Counted from the stretch's first letter, positions 1-8,202 are shown. The stretch: DNA of 18,184 nucleotides from an uncultured Lachnospiraceae bacterium (GCA_934418125.1 CAKRWT010000047.1:1-18184), one strand, 5' to 3'. The notes: generated by a model from the letters alone, not told the origin. Made by a program: numbers and translations.

Positions 1-600
1 TTCCCGTACTGCTGTTTCATCCTTACGGAACATACCTTCCCCTGAACAAGGAGCATCCACCACAATCCGGTCAAAAAAAGCAGGAAAAAATCTTGCTATC
101 CTTTCCGGTGTCTCGTTGCAGACTACGCAGTTGGTTATTCCCATGCGTTCTACATTCTGTGCCAGTATCTTTGCCCGGTTTGAAATAATTTCATTAGAAA
201 CCAACAGTCCCTGTCCAGCCATTCTGCCTGCTATCTGGGTACTCTTTCCTCCCGGTGCCGCACACAAATCCAATATCCTCTCGCCAGGCTTTGGTGCCAG
301 TACCTCCACCACCGCCATTGCGGATGGCTCCTGGATATAGTAAGCCCCTATTTCATGTAAAACATGTTTGCCCGGCTGTTCTTCCGGCTGATAATAATAA
401 CCTTCCTCGGCCCAGCTTATCTTTTGCAGGACAAAGGGCATTTTTTCCTCAAACTGTTCTCTCGTATCCTTCAAGGGGTTGCGCCTGAGTCCATAATGCC
501 TGTCCGCTTCATAGCTTGTCAGAAACGCATCGTATTCAGTCCCCAGCAGTTCTTTCATCCGTATGGTAAATGCCTCCGGTAAAGCTGTCTTTTCTTCCAT
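1..600 (-). CDS. rsmF: RsmF-like 16S rRNA (cytosine-C5) methyltransferase, partial (N-terminal 200 codons)
   Basis: The frame is open from an ATG at 600 to the window edge, so the C-terminus is missing. It belongs to the NOL1/NOP2/Sun family, which transfers a methyl group from SAM to C5 of a cytosine in rRNA. Visible motifs are the SAM-binding stretch around residues 107-120 (RILDLCAAPGGKS) and motif IV VDAPCSGEGMFRK at 181-193, whose Cys185 is the family's conserved cysteine that aids product release. The second, nucleophilic cysteine (motif VI) would lie beyond the edge. The start 'LPEAFTIRMKELL...Y' followed by 'GLRRNPLK' resembles the RsmF/YebU branch rather than RsmB, which carries an N-terminal NusB-like domain absent here. 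The ATG has GAGAGG 7 nt upstream, and a TATAAT hexamer (complement at 630-635) may be its -10, with no convincing -35. Family assignment is firm; the exact target base is inferred. Confidence 0.9.
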   Translation of the reverse strand, partial: MEEKTALPEAFTIRMKELLGTEYDAFLTSYEADRHYGLRRNPLKDTREQFEEKMPFVLQKISWAEEGYYYQPEEQPGKHVLHEIGAYYIQEPSAMAVVEVLAPKPGERILDLCAAPGGKSTQIAGRMAGQGLLVSNEIISNRAKILAQNVERMGITNCVVCNETPERIARFFPAFFDRIVVDAPCSGEGMFRKDETAVRE

Positions 601-675
601 ACCATTACCTCTCGTTTCTTTCTGTTCTTATTATATAGAAAATCAAAAAGTAATGCCACTATTTTTGTATTCAGG

Positions 676-704
676 TTGTGTATATTAGAAAAACCGATTA
701 TAAT
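676..704 (+). promoter_or_regulatory. Candidate sigma-A promoter for the TetR-family gene
   Basis: A perfect TATAAT lies at 699-704, with a weak -35 (TTGTGT, 676-681) 17 bp upstream. It points at the TetR gene, whose ribosome site AAGGAG is at 735-740. The divergent rsmF-like gene starts only 76 bp to the left, so the 601-750 spacer probably carries both promoters. Confidence 0.5.
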
Positions 705-750
705 ACTTTTATTAAACTAAAACAGATACTTAATAAGGAGAATACGAAAT

Positions 751-1344
751 ATGCCAAGAAAAGACAGTCGGAATACAAAAGGACGAATTATAGAATCAGC
801 TTGGGAGTTATTCTATGAACAGGGATATGAAGATACCACCATTGATGATATTGTAGAACGTTCTGAGACTTCCAAAGGATCCTTTTATCATTATTTTGAC
901 GGAAAAGATGCCCTGTTATCTTCCCTGTCCTATCTTTTTGACAAGAAATACGAAGAACTTCTTCCAGAACTGGAACCCTTTTCCTCCTGCACGGAAAAGC
1001 TGATTTTCCTGAACCATGAGCTCTTTTTGATGATTGAAAACCGTGTTCCCTTAGACTTACTGGCAAGGCTGTTGTCCACCCAGCTAATCACTACCGGGGA
1101 AAAGCATCTGTTAGACCATGACAGAACCTATTATCGTCTGCTCCGTAAGATTGTCATCGAAGGCCAGCGTGGCGGCGAACTGCGGGAAGATTTATCCGTC
1201 AACGAAATCGTCAAAGGTTATTCTTTATTTGAACGGGCTATTATGTATGACTGGTGTATCTGCAATGGAGAATACTCTCTCTACCAGTATTCCGGCACTT
1301 TACTCCCCACATTTTTACGTGGTTTTACCGTAAATGGCCGCTGA
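751..1344 (+). CDS. TetR/AcrR-family transcriptional regulator
   Basis: 197 residues, the usual TetR length. The N-terminal helix-turn-helix is at about residues 29-48 (TTIDDIVERSETSKGSFYHYF), followed by the family's typical 'K-ALL' helix 4. The C-terminal ~140 residues are helical and would form the ligand-binding and dimerisation domain; its ligand cannot be read from sequence. A good Shine-Dalgarno (AAGGAG, 8-10 nt upstream) supports the ATG. It sits 128 bp upstream of the putP-like gene in the same direction, with a 30-bp palindrome between them, so the simplest inference is that it controls its own and/or putP expression. TetR proteins usually repress, but activators exist. Confidence 0.92.
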   Translation: MPRKDSRNTKGRIIESAWELFYEQGYEDTTIDDIVERSETSKGSFYHYFDGKDALLSSLSYLFDKKYEELLPELEPFSSCTEKLIFLNHELFLMIENRVPLDLLARLLSTQLITTGEKHLLDHDRTYYRLLRKIVIEGQRGGELREDLSVNEIVKGYSLFERAIMYDWCICNGEYSLYQYSGTLLPTFLRGFTVNGR

Positions 1345-1378
1345 ATCTTACCAGTCTTTCTCCTTAGAAGGATTTTAG

Positions 1379-1408
1379 TATGAACTCTATTCTAGACTTG
1401 AGTTCATA
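1379..1408. promoter_or_regulatory. 30-bp near-perfect palindrome, candidate operator between tetR-family gene and putP
   Basis: Outer arms TATGAACTC (1379-1387) and GAGTTCATA (1400-1408) are perfect inverted repeats. The core TCTAGA (1391-1396) is itself palindromic and centred exactly on the same axis. Of 15 base pairs of dyad only two are mismatched. Continuous symmetry without a free loop suggests a protein-binding site more than an RNA hairpin, although a U-rich stretch (1409-1424) follows and a weak terminator for the regulator gene is possible. A candidate -35 (TTGAGT, 1398-1403) overlaps the right arm. Confidence 0.6.
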
Positions 1409-1472
1409 TTCTATTCTATTTTTACATGTGATAAACTGGCGTGTGACAAAAGAATGAAAAGAGGAACATATT

Positions 1473-3002
1473 ATGACATCTCAAATCTGTATCATCATTG
1501 CCATCGTATTATACCTTGGTCTTATGATTTATGTTGGAATTTCTTTTTCCAAAAACAATACCCAGACTTCTGACTTCTATCTTGGTGGACGTAAACTGGG
1601 ACCTTTGGTTACTGCCATGAGTGCAGAAGCCTCCGATATGAGCAGCTGGCTTCTGATGGGGCTTCCTGGCGTTGCTTACTTAAGCGGTATTGCTAATGCC
1701 GGTTGGACAGCCATTGGTCTTGCGCTGGGTACCTATATCAACTGGCTGATTGTTTCTAAAAAAATCCGTCGCTATTCCAGCAAGCTGGATGCCATTACTG
1801 TACCGGAATTTTTTTCCAAACGTTATGGAGATGACAAACATATCCTGACAGCTGTAGCTGCTGTTGTCATCGTCATCTTCTTTATTCCTTACACCGCCTC
1901 TGGCTTCTCTGCCTGCGGTAAATTATTCAACACCTTATTTGGTATGAACTATATGGTTGCTGTTGTCTTAAGTGCAGCCGTTATCATTCTTTATTGTGTA
2001 CTGGGCGGCTTTCTGGCAGTCAGCACAACTGACCTGTTACAGAGTATTACCATGACAATTGCCCTTGTCGTTGTAGTCGCTTTCGGCACTTCTGTTGCCG
2101 GCGGCTTTGATGTGGTTATCAGCAATGCCAAAGAACTACCCGGTTACCTGAGTATGGTTCAAAGCCATGTTGCAGCCGATAATACCGCAACTCCTTATGG
2201 TGCCTTAACGATTGTTTCCACTCTGGCATGGGGACTTGGCTACTTCGGCATGCCGCATATTCTGCTTCGTTTTATGGCCGTGGAAAACGAAAACAAATTA
2301 ACCTTATCCAGAAGAATTGCTACCATATGGGTTGTAATTTCCATGGCAGTTGCTATCTTTATCGGGGTGGTTGGCTACAGCGTATCCAAGACTGGTTCTA
2401 TTCCACTTTTGGAAGGAAGCAACTCCGAAACCATTATTGTGCAGCTTGCTTCCCTGTTAAGCACTCATGGCGTGTTGGCAGCGTTTGCTGCAGGCGTTAT
2501 TATGGCTGGTATTATGGCTGCTACCATGTCTACTGCAGACTCCCAGCTTCTAGCAGCAGCTTCCAGTATTTCGCAGAACCTTCTACAGGATTATGGTAAG
2601 AAAAAAATTGATGATAAGACATCTTTAAAAATTGCAAGAATGACCGTTATTGTCATTTCGCTTATCTCTATTTTCCTTGCCCGAAATCCAGAAAGCTCCG
2701 TCTTCAAGATTGTGTCCTTTGCCTGGGCTGGCTTTGGTGCTGCTTTCGGTCCGGTTGTCCTGTTAGCTCTGTTTTGGAAACGTTCCAATAAGCAGGGTGC
2801 GTTAGCAGGCATGATTGCTGGTGGTGCTTTCGTATTTATCTGGAAATATGGTATTGCCAGATTAGGTGGTGCTTTCGCCATTTATGAATTACTTCCAGCT
2901 TTCCTTATCGCACTGTTTGTCAATATTATCGTATCTCTTCTGACCGCCGCACCTTCCGAGGAGATTGTAAAAACATTTGAAGAAGTGCGCAAAAAAGCCT
3001 GA
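1473..3002 (+). CDS. putP: Sodium/proline symporter (PutP type, SSS family)
   Basis: 509 residues, the normal PutP length, with about 13 predicted membrane helices. PutP imports L-proline driven by the sodium gradient. Diagnostic stretches are GGRKLGPLVTAMSAEASDMSSWLLMGLPG at residues 38-66, with Asp55 at the position of the essential Na-site aspartate of E. coli PutP; GLGYFGMPHILLRFMA at 254-269, the PutP-type substrate region; and MSTADSQLL at 352-360, containing the Ser-Thr pair (353/354) that contributes to the second sodium site in the LeuT fold. Start: GAGG 8 nt before the ATG. The preceding TetR-family gene and palindrome are its likely control, and a strong hairpin terminator follows 54 bp after the stop. 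Related SSS carriers for other solutes exist, but the motif match favours proline. Confidence 0.9.
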   Translation: MTSQICIIIAIVLYLGLMIYVGISFSKNNTQTSDFYLGGRKLGPLVTAMSAEASDMSSWLLMGLPGVAYLSGIANAGWTAIGLALGTYINWLIVSKKIRRYSSKLDAITVPEFFSKRYGDDKHILTAVAAVVIVIFFIPYTASGFSACGKLFNTLFGMNYMVAVVLSAAVIILYCVLGGFLAVSTTDLLQSITMTIALVVVVAFGTSVAGGFDVVISNAKELPGYLSMVQSHVAADNTATPYGALTIVSTLAWGLGYFGMPHILLRFMAVENENKLTLSRRIATIWVVISMAVAIFIGVVGYSVSKTGSIPLLEGSNSETIIVQLASLLSTHGVLAAFAAGVIMAGIMAATMSTADSQLLAAASSISQNLLQDYGKKKIDDKTSLKIARMTVIVISLISIFLARNPESSVFKIVSFAWAGFGAAFGPVVLLALFWKRSNKQGALAGMIAGGAFVFIWKYGIARLGGAFAIYELLPAFLIALFVNIIVSLLTAAPSEEIVKTFEEVRKKA

Positions 3003-3056
3003 CATTCCGGTCATTTTCTTTTCTAAAATGGATTCTCTCATCTGTATTTACAGATA

Positions 3057-3092
3057 AAAACACCTTCCCGATTGCGGGAAGGTGTTTTGTTT
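3057..3092 (+). terminator. Rho-independent terminator of putP
   Basis: CACCTTCCCG (3061-3070) pairs perfectly with CGGGAAGGTG (3075-3084) around a 4-nt loop. Flanking AAAA and TTTT extend the stem, and a T-rich tail follows. It lies 54 bp after the putP stop. Confidence 0.93.
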
Positions 3093-3320
3093 ATATATAT
3101 ATAAATTATTTCAAATTGTATAAAAAAACACTCTTTTTTATAAAAATGCCATTTGCTATTTAGATAAAGAGCATAATTATTTTATATTTATATAAAATTA
3201 TTTACATCTAATTGACTAAATGACATTTTCTGTCTATAATTTAAGAATAGTTAAAAGAATACAAAATAGTATTGTTTCATTTTACAAAACTATAAAATAC
3301 ATAGCAGGGGGTATTCTACA
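3093..3320. other. AT-rich intergenic region upstream of the ArsR-type regulator
   Basis: No credible ORF. It holds a short TA-dinucleotide run just after the putP terminator, an A/T-only inverted repeat (TATAAAAAA at 3119-3127 against TTTTTTATA at 3134-3142), the strong promoter at 3212-3240 and a leader of about 75 nt. I see no riboswitch-like fold. Confidence 0.6.
3212..3240 (+). promoter_or_regulatory. Sigma-A promoter of the ArsR-type regulator gene
   Basis: TTGACT (3212-3217), a 17-bp spacer, then a perfect TATAAT (3235-3240). This is the best constitutive-type promoter in the window. The start site would be near 3247, about 75 nt before the TTG start codon. Confidence 0.85.
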
Positions 3321-4253
3321 TTGTTACACATTACTTCTCTTAGCGATGGTCTCGATATTTTCAAGGCTCTTGGCTCTGATGTGAGAATTGAAATTCTCAA
3401 TATTCTACTGGACAATAATAATATGAGCATGAACGAACTGGCTTCCCGCCTGAGCATTACCAACGGAGCCCTTACCAGCCATATCAAAAAGCTGGAAAGC
3501 TGTGGACTGATTACCACATCCAGCGAATCTGCGGGACACGGCAATCAGAAAATCTGCTCCGTCCATTTGGATAAGATTCTCATTGACTTGGAGAAACAGG
3601 AAGATATCCAGAATATTTATAGTACAGACTTAAAGGTTGGTCACTACTCAAACTACCATATAGCCCCTACTTGTGGCCTTGCTTCCGATAAGGCATTGAT
3701 TGGAGAAGTGGATGATGCCCGCTATTTCGATCACCCAGATCGTTACAATGCAGATATTCTCTGGTTTACCAAAGGTTTCGTGGAATATAATATTCCTAAT
3801 TTTATTCCCAGCTTCCAAAAAATCACACAGATTACTATTTCTGCTGAGTTGAGCTCTGAGGCTCCCGGCGTGAATAATGTGTGGCCGTCCGATATCAGTT
3901 TCTATTTAAACGATACCTGCATCGGCAAATGGCTCTCCCCTGGTGACTTCGGCGACTCCCGTGGTCTGTTTACTCCAGACTGGTGGTTTCCAAACTGGAA
4001 TCAGTACGGACTATTAAAGCTTTTGGTTATCAACAAAAAAGGAACTTATATTGATGGTCTGAAAATATCCGATGTTACGATTGACAGCTTTAATCTGGAT
4101 TACCGCAGCAGCATCCGTTTCCGTCTGGCGGTAGACGATGACGCCGAGCATATAGGAGGACTTACTATCTTCGGTAAAACCTTCGGTAACTATGGTCAGG
4201 ATATCAAAGTAAATATCCACTACGCCCCTATGGATGAAATTGCTGACAAATAA
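3321..4253 (+). CDS. ArsR-type winged-helix regulator with a large C-terminal beta-rich domain
   Basis: 310 residues, starting at TTG with GGGGG 10 nt upstream; no better start is seen. Residues ~8-95 form a winged helix of the ArsR class (FKALGSDVRIEILNILL, then MSMNELASRLSITNGALTSHIKKLESCGLI at 36-64). The ELCVCD-type metal-binding cysteines of classical ArsR/SmtB proteins are absent, so it is probably not a metal sensor. Residues ~105-310 are a separate, aromatic-rich, beta-strand-rich region (HYSNYHIAPTCGLAS at 108-122; TPDWWFPNWNQYG near 220) without recognisable catalytic residues; it could sense a ligand. Classical ArsR proteins are about 100 residues, so this is a fusion architecture. 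It converges on the GH43 arabinanase gene, suggesting that pair as regulator and target, which is inference only. Confidence 0.82.
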   Translation: MLHITSLSDGLDIFKALGSDVRIEILNILLDNNNMSMNELASRLSITNGALTSHIKKLESCGLITTSSESAGHGNQKICSVHLDKILIDLEKQEDIQNIYSTDLKVGHYSNYHIAPTCGLASDKALIGEVDDARYFDHPDRYNADILWFTKGFVEYNIPNFIPSFQKITQITISAELSSEAPGVNNVWPSDISFYLNDTCIGKWLSPGDFGDSRGLFTPDWWFPNWNQYGLLKLLVINKKGTYIDGLKISDVTIDSFNLDYRSSIRFRLAVDDDAEHIGGLTIFGKTFGNYGQDIKVNIHYAPMDEIADK

Positions 4254-4316
4254 CAGAAAACATGACAGAATAAACATATTATAACTCGAAATACATTATA
4301 AATCCGTCAACATTGC

Positions 4317-4355
4317 AAAAGGTTCACCGGAAACTTTCCAGTGAACCTTTCTTTT
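4317..4355. terminator. Bidirectional terminator between the convergent regulator and arabinanase genes
   Basis: AAAGGTTCAC (4318-4327) pairs with GTGAACCTTT (4341-4350), with partial continuation inside the loop. T-rich tails are present on both strands: CTTTT to the right on plus, and TTTT to the left on minus. It serves the regulator gene (stop 4253) and the GH43 gene (stop 4378). Confidence 0.88.
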
Positions 4356-4377
4356 ATTGACATCCCTTATACTTAAG

Positions 4378-5997
4378 TTATTCGTATTTCACGCCCCAAA
4401 CACTCTCATTGGCACCTACGGCACTGAACGTCATGACCTGTGTTCCGGCTTCATCTTTCATCTCACAGAACACACCATTATAGGAAACATCTCCATAAGT
4501 AATATCCATGTAGCAGGTTCCCTCTTTTGCTTTCCAAGTTCCTTCCACACCATCACCATACACTTTGCCATCCTCTTCCAGATACAGGATAAACGGCTGT
4601 GCTATCTCAGCATCAATGTTGGTGCCCTGGTCAATCACATAATATCTGCCTGCCATCTGACTCATTTCATAGCCAGTCTCGCTGACTGTCTCTCCGTCAG
4701 TTGCATAAGGCAGCATACATGGCCATCCTTCTTCGTTCACGATAAACTGGTGTACCCTTGGCTCATGCTCCTCGGACGCATTATCAAACCGGGTATGGTT
4801 TACAATATATTTCTTACCATCATCATCGATAAATGCCGAATTATGTCCCGTTGCCATGTATGCCATTTCCAGGCTTGGCAGATAGTAGTTACCGGATAAT
4901 TTCAGTCCGTAAGGTGCATGGTCGCCGTTTACCGTATTCAACGGATACTGACCATTCATATCGACATACTCTCCGTCCACTGTCTCGGAACGGAAGACAC
5001 GAATCTGATAACCGCCTTCTCTGGAAAGGGCTCCATAAGATACAAACAGGTAATAATAACCACTCTGTTCATCGTACAAAATGTAAGGTCCCTCTATGGA
5101 AGAATGGTTTCCACCCAGCAGCTTCTGTCCAAAATAGGTATCGACTCGTTTCTCTTCATTATCCTCCGGATGAATTACCTCACCGGTCTGTGGGTCTAAT
5201 TCCAGCAGGAAAATACCACCGGACCAGGAACCATATACCATCCACAATTTTCCCTCTTCATCATAGAACACTGTAGGGTCTATGGCATTTGGATAATCAT
5301 TAAAATCATATTCATTACTCTTCTTAATGTAACGATTTTTTGCGGTATCCTTATCCACATACGCTGTCACATCCGTAGCATCCAGCTCTGCCGCTGTAAA
5401 GCCGGAATAAATGAGGGCTCCCTGCCACTCGTAAGGTCCGTCAATCTTTTCACTGGTTGCATAACACAGATTGGATGCATTCCAGGTTGACGAAGTACAA
5501 AAATACAGATAATACAAACCAGTTGCCTCATTGTAAACCACATCCGGTGCCCATACATGCCAGGCCCTGTCATCCGTGGGAATAAGACTCTTCTTGCTTC
5601 CGGCATAGGCAAAGGCCTCCTCATTTCCCATCAGCTCATAATAAATAGGGTCTTTAACCTTATAACCGCTTCCGATTACCGTCCAGTTTCTTAAATCCTC
5701 GGAAACCGCCGTTGACATGTGGGATCCAAACAGATAATACTTGCCGTCTGCCTTAATGATAGATGGGTCATGTACACTGGCTCCTGCCCCAATTTTAGCT
5801 GTGGCAATCCCATCATAGCTTACCGTAAAATCCAAGTCCGCAAGATGTACCGTTGCCTCTTCTGTCTCTGCTCCTGCCTCACTGCTCTGCGCATCGTCCC
5901 CATTCGTTGCTGTCTGTGCGGATGTCCCGCAGGCAGTCAGCCCCATAACCATTGCAGCGCAAAGAACACAGGATAGTTCTGCTTTCCTTCTTCTCAT
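4378..5997 (-). CDS. Arabinan endo-1,5-alpha-L-arabinosidase, GH43 family lipoprotein
   Basis: Secreted, membrane-anchored enzyme of 539 residues predicted to cut internal alpha-1,5 links of arabinan (plant pectin side chains). The signal peptide starts MRRRKAE, and the lipobox LTAC puts the lipidated Cys at 23; a Ser/Glu/Thr-rich linker follows to about residue 50. The five-bladed propeller shows the GH43 triad: Asp77 in VHDPSII (general base), Asp240 in AIDPTVFYD (pKa modulator) and Glu302 in SSIEGPYILYD (general acid). A His in NHTRF near 401 corresponds to the calcium-site His of arabinanases. The last ~100 residues resemble the C-terminal beta domain of two-domain arabinanases. The ATG at 5997 has AGGAGAAGG just upstream and gives a normal signal peptide. 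An in-frame ATG at 6033 also has GGAGG 7 nt upstream but would add 12 residues before the charged n-region. Arabinanase versus another GH43 specificity is not fully settled by motif alone. Confidence 0.88.
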   Translation of the reverse strand: MRRRKAELSCVLCAAMVMGLTACGTSAQTATNGDDAQSSEAGAETEEATVHLADLDFTVSYDGIATAKIGAGASVHDPSIIKADGKYYLFGSHMSTAVSEDLRNWTVIGSGYKVKDPIYYELMGNEEAFAYAGSKKSLIPTDDRAWHVWAPDVVYNEATGLYYLYFCTSSTWNASNLCYATSEKIDGPYEWQGALIYSGFTAAELDATDVTAYVDKDTAKNRYIKKSNEYDFNDYPNAIDPTVFYDEEGKLWMVYGSWSGGIFLLELDPQTGEVIHPEDNEEKRVDTYFGQKLLGGNHSSIEGPYILYDEQSGYYYLFVSYGALSREGGYQIRVFRSETVDGEYVDMNGQYPLNTVNGDHAPYGLKLSGNYYLPSLEMAYMATGHNSAFIDDDGKKYIVNHTRFDNASEEHEPRVHQFIVNEEGWPCMLPYATDGETVSETGYEMSQMAGRYYVIDQGTNIDAEIAQPFILYLEEDGKVYGDGVEGTWKAKEGTCYMDITYGDVSYNGVFCEMKDEAGTQVMTFSAVGANESVWGVKYE

Positions 5998-6084
5998 GCT
6001 ACCTTCTCCTCTTATTATCCACCATTTTTTCATCTGGCAGCCTCCACTGCCGACGAATCCGGGTCTAGTATATGACCTAAGTTT

Positions 6085-6113
6085 ACTATAACAGAAACCT
6101 ACCCTGTGTTCAA
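6085..6113 (-). promoter_or_regulatory. Sigma-A promoter of the GH43 arabinanase gene
   Basis: On the minus strand, TTGAAC (6113-6108), a 17-bp spacer, then TATAGT (6090-6085). It lies between the aminotransferase stop and the GH43 start, so the arabinanase gene is a separate transcription unit. No terminator hairpin follows the aminotransferase gene, so read-through is also possible. Confidence 0.75.
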
Positions 6114-6137
6114 TTGTTTTGTTTACTTTTATTTAAA

Positions 6138-7304
6138 TTATTTTAGTTTCATCTTATCTATATCTGTCAGCCGTTCCAATGCCCCCTGGAGAGTTTCCTC
6201 TTTCTTGGCAAAATGGAATCGTATGTAACGGTTCTCCGGCTCTTTGAAAAAGCTGGAGCCAGGTACTGCACCAACTCCCACCTTGCGTGCCAAATCCTCG
6301 CAGAAGGTCAGGTCGCTTTCATAACCATAATCACTGATATCCACCATCACATAATAGGCTCCCTGAGGCTTGGTAAAACGAAGTCCAATCTGCTCTAACC
6401 CTTCTGTAAAAAGGCTTCTCATGTGGGTGTAGTGCTGCTGTAACTGCTCATAGTAGGAATCCGGGAATTCCAGTCCCACCACTGCCGCCTCCATCAGCGG
6501 TGCCGCCGCCCCAACCGTCAGGAAGTCGTGTACCTTCTTAATCCGGTCTGTTATCTCCGGGCTTGCTATCACATACCCAAGACGCCAGCCGGTAATGGAA
6601 TAAGTCTTAGACAGGGAATTACAAATCAGGGTTCTCTCCCGCATGCCCGGCAAAGTGGCAATACAGATATGTTCGTTGGGTTTATAGAGAATATGCTCAT
6701 ACACCTCATCGGTTATCACATAAATATCGTATTTCACTGCCAAATCCGCAATGACCTTTAACTCCTCATAAGTAAACACCTTACCGCAAGGGTTCGATGG
6801 ATTGCATAGCACCAGCGCTTTTACCCCATCCTGCCGGATAGCAGCCTCCAGTGCATCCCCGTCAAATCCATACTCTGGTGGCACCAATGGCACATAAATG
6901 GGCTCTGCCCCGGACAGAATCGTGTCGGCTCCGTAATTTTCGTAAAAAGGTGAGAAAATAACTACCTTGTCCCCTGGATTGCAGACTGACATCATAGCCG
7001 CCATCATTGCCTCCGTGCTGCCGCAGGTTACGGTAATCTCACGGTTCGGGTCTACCTTCATTCCCCGGAAATGTTCCTGTTTTCTCGCCAGTGCCTCCCT
7101 GAAATTCTGTGCGCCCCAGGTTAAGGCATACTGGTGGGGTCCCTCTGCCGCCACCTGTGCCAGCCGGTTTGTAATTTCTTCCGGCGGGTCAAAGTCCGGA
7201 AATCCCTGGGATAAATTAATGGCTCCATACTGGTTGGATACCCTGGTCATCCGGCGGATAACCGAGTCGGTAAAATACTCTGTTCTGCTACTAAGTTTCT
7301 TCAT
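6138..7304 (-). CDS. Class I/II pyridoxal-phosphate aminotransferase (YbdL/KAT-like)
   Basis: 388 residues, the usual length of fold-type I aminotransferases. They move an amino group between an amino acid and a 2-oxo acid in the cytoplasm. The PLP lysine is Lys233 in SLSKTYSITGWRLGY. Cofactor-contacting residues are visible in LCNPSNPCGK (167-175) and ITDEVYEHI (197-205, Asp199 and Tyr202), and a late Arg in NRYIRFHFAKKEE is the likely carboxylate binder. AINLSQGFPDFDPP near the N-terminus (28-41) resembles the kynurenine/methionine aminotransferase branch (E. coli YbdL) more than classical AspC. The substrate cannot be fixed from sequence. The ATG follows the stop of the alarmone synthetase gene by 9 nt, and its GGGGGA ribosome site abuts that stop codon, so translation is probably coupled. 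Confidence 0.88.
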   Translation of the reverse strand: MKKLSSRTEYFTDSVIRRMTRVSNQYGAINLSQGFPDFDPPEEITNRLAQVAAEGPHQYALTWGAQNFREALARKQEHFRGMKVDPNREITVTCGSTEAMMAAMMSVCNPGDKVVIFSPFYENYGADTILSGAEPIYVPLVPPEYGFDGDALEAAIRQDGVKALVLCNPSNPCGKVFTYEELKVIADLAVKYDIYVITDEVYEHILYKPNEHICIATLPGMRERTLICNSLSKTYSITGWRLGYVIASPEITDRIKKVHDFLTVGAAAPLMEAAVVGLEFPDSYYEQLQQHYTHMRSLFTEGLEQIGLRFTKPQGAYYVMVDISDYGYESDLTFCEDLARKVGVGAVPGSSFFKEPENRYIRFHFAKKEETLQGALERLTDIDKMKLK

Positions 7305-7313
7305 GCTGTCCCC

Positions 7314-8102
7314 CTACTCACTTGTTGCAATATCAATTCTTCTAAGCTTTTCCATCAGTATTTCTTCTTCTGTTGGCTTATCCTCTGATTGCTCTATCTG
7401 TTGCCTCACCCGATACATCTGTCTGTCAATTTCTGCAATCCGTTCGGCACAATCCGTTAACTGGCTTACAATTTCCTGCTGATTCGGCACTTCCTGCTTG
7501 TATTTCAACTGATGCTCTAAACTCGCCCAAAAATCCATGGCGATGGTACGAATCTGTACTTCCACTGCCATTTCCTTTGTCTCGTCTGAGAAGAATACCG
7601 GCACACTGACTATCATGTGATAGCTTCTGTAACCATTTGCTTTCGGATGCTTAATATAATCTTTTTCCTTAATTATCGTAATATCATCCTGCTTTGCCAG
7701 TGCATGGGCAAGTACATAAATATCATCTACATAAGAGCACACCACACGGATTCCCGCCACATCATATAAGGTTGCCTCCACATTATCCACCGTAAAGTCC
7801 AGTCCCTTACGCGCCAGTTTCTCCATAATACTGGAACTGCTCTTTAATCTGGAACTGATAGCGGTAATTGGATTGCGCTGATAGCGCACGTTAAACTCAG
7901 AATTTAACACGTCAAATTTCGTCCGTACCTCCTTAATAGCACAACTGTATCGCATACGCATTTCCCGATAGTCTACAACCGTTCCCGCCAGCTTGAGTTG
8001 CTTATCAAATATCGCCTTATCCACCTGAGGATATATCATCATTTCCGTATTATTAGAACCTGCACTCATCTCATCCAGGGGAAAGAAAGGATTTCCACTC
8101 AT
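7314..8102 (-). CDS. Small alarmone synthetase, (p)ppGpp synthetase of RelA/SpoT type without hydrolase domain
   Basis: 262 residues. It carries only the nucleotidyl-transferase (SYNTH) domain that makes (p)ppGpp from ATP and GDP/GTP. The HD hydrolase, TGS and ACT domains of long Rel enzymes are absent. Motifs are NPITAISSRLKSSSSIMEKL (77-96, with Arg85 and Lys87 in the ATP-binding stretch), YDVAGIRV (113-120), KDYIKHPKANGYRSYH (147-162) and EVQIRTIAMDFWASLEHQLKYK (181-202, with catalytic Glu181). The C-terminal ~55 residues are helical and charged, as in RelQ-type (YjbM/SAS1) proteins that form tetramers. The ATG at 8102 has GGAGG 11 nt upstream; ATGs at codons 12 and 21 are possible alternatives. 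It is first in a two-gene unit with the aminotransferase. Confidence 0.9.
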   Translation of the reverse strand: MSGNPFFPLDEMSAGSNNTEMMIYPQVDKAIFDKQLKLAGTVVDYREMRMRYSCAIKEVRTKFDVLNSEFNVRYQRNPITAISSRLKSSSSIMEKLARKGLDFTVDNVEATLYDVAGIRVVCSYVDDIYVLAHALAKQDDITIIKEKDYIKHPKANGYRSYHMIVSVPVFFSDETKEMAVEVQIRTIAMDFWASLEHQLKYKQEVPNQQEIVSQLTDCAERIAEIDRQMYRVRQQIEQSEDKPTEEEILMEKLRRIDIATSE

Positions 8103-8202
8103 TTATCTTATGTCCTCCATCTGTCTTATCTTATTTATTAGCACATCTTCCCTGATTGTTCTGTTATCATTATGACAATCTTCTTTGTTTTTATCCTTTT
8201 TA

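Noticed and set aside
3119..3142. A/T-only inverted repeat after the putP terminator
   Set aside because: All A-T pairs in very AT-rich DNA, expected by chance and weak as RNA structure; the true terminator is at 3057-3092.
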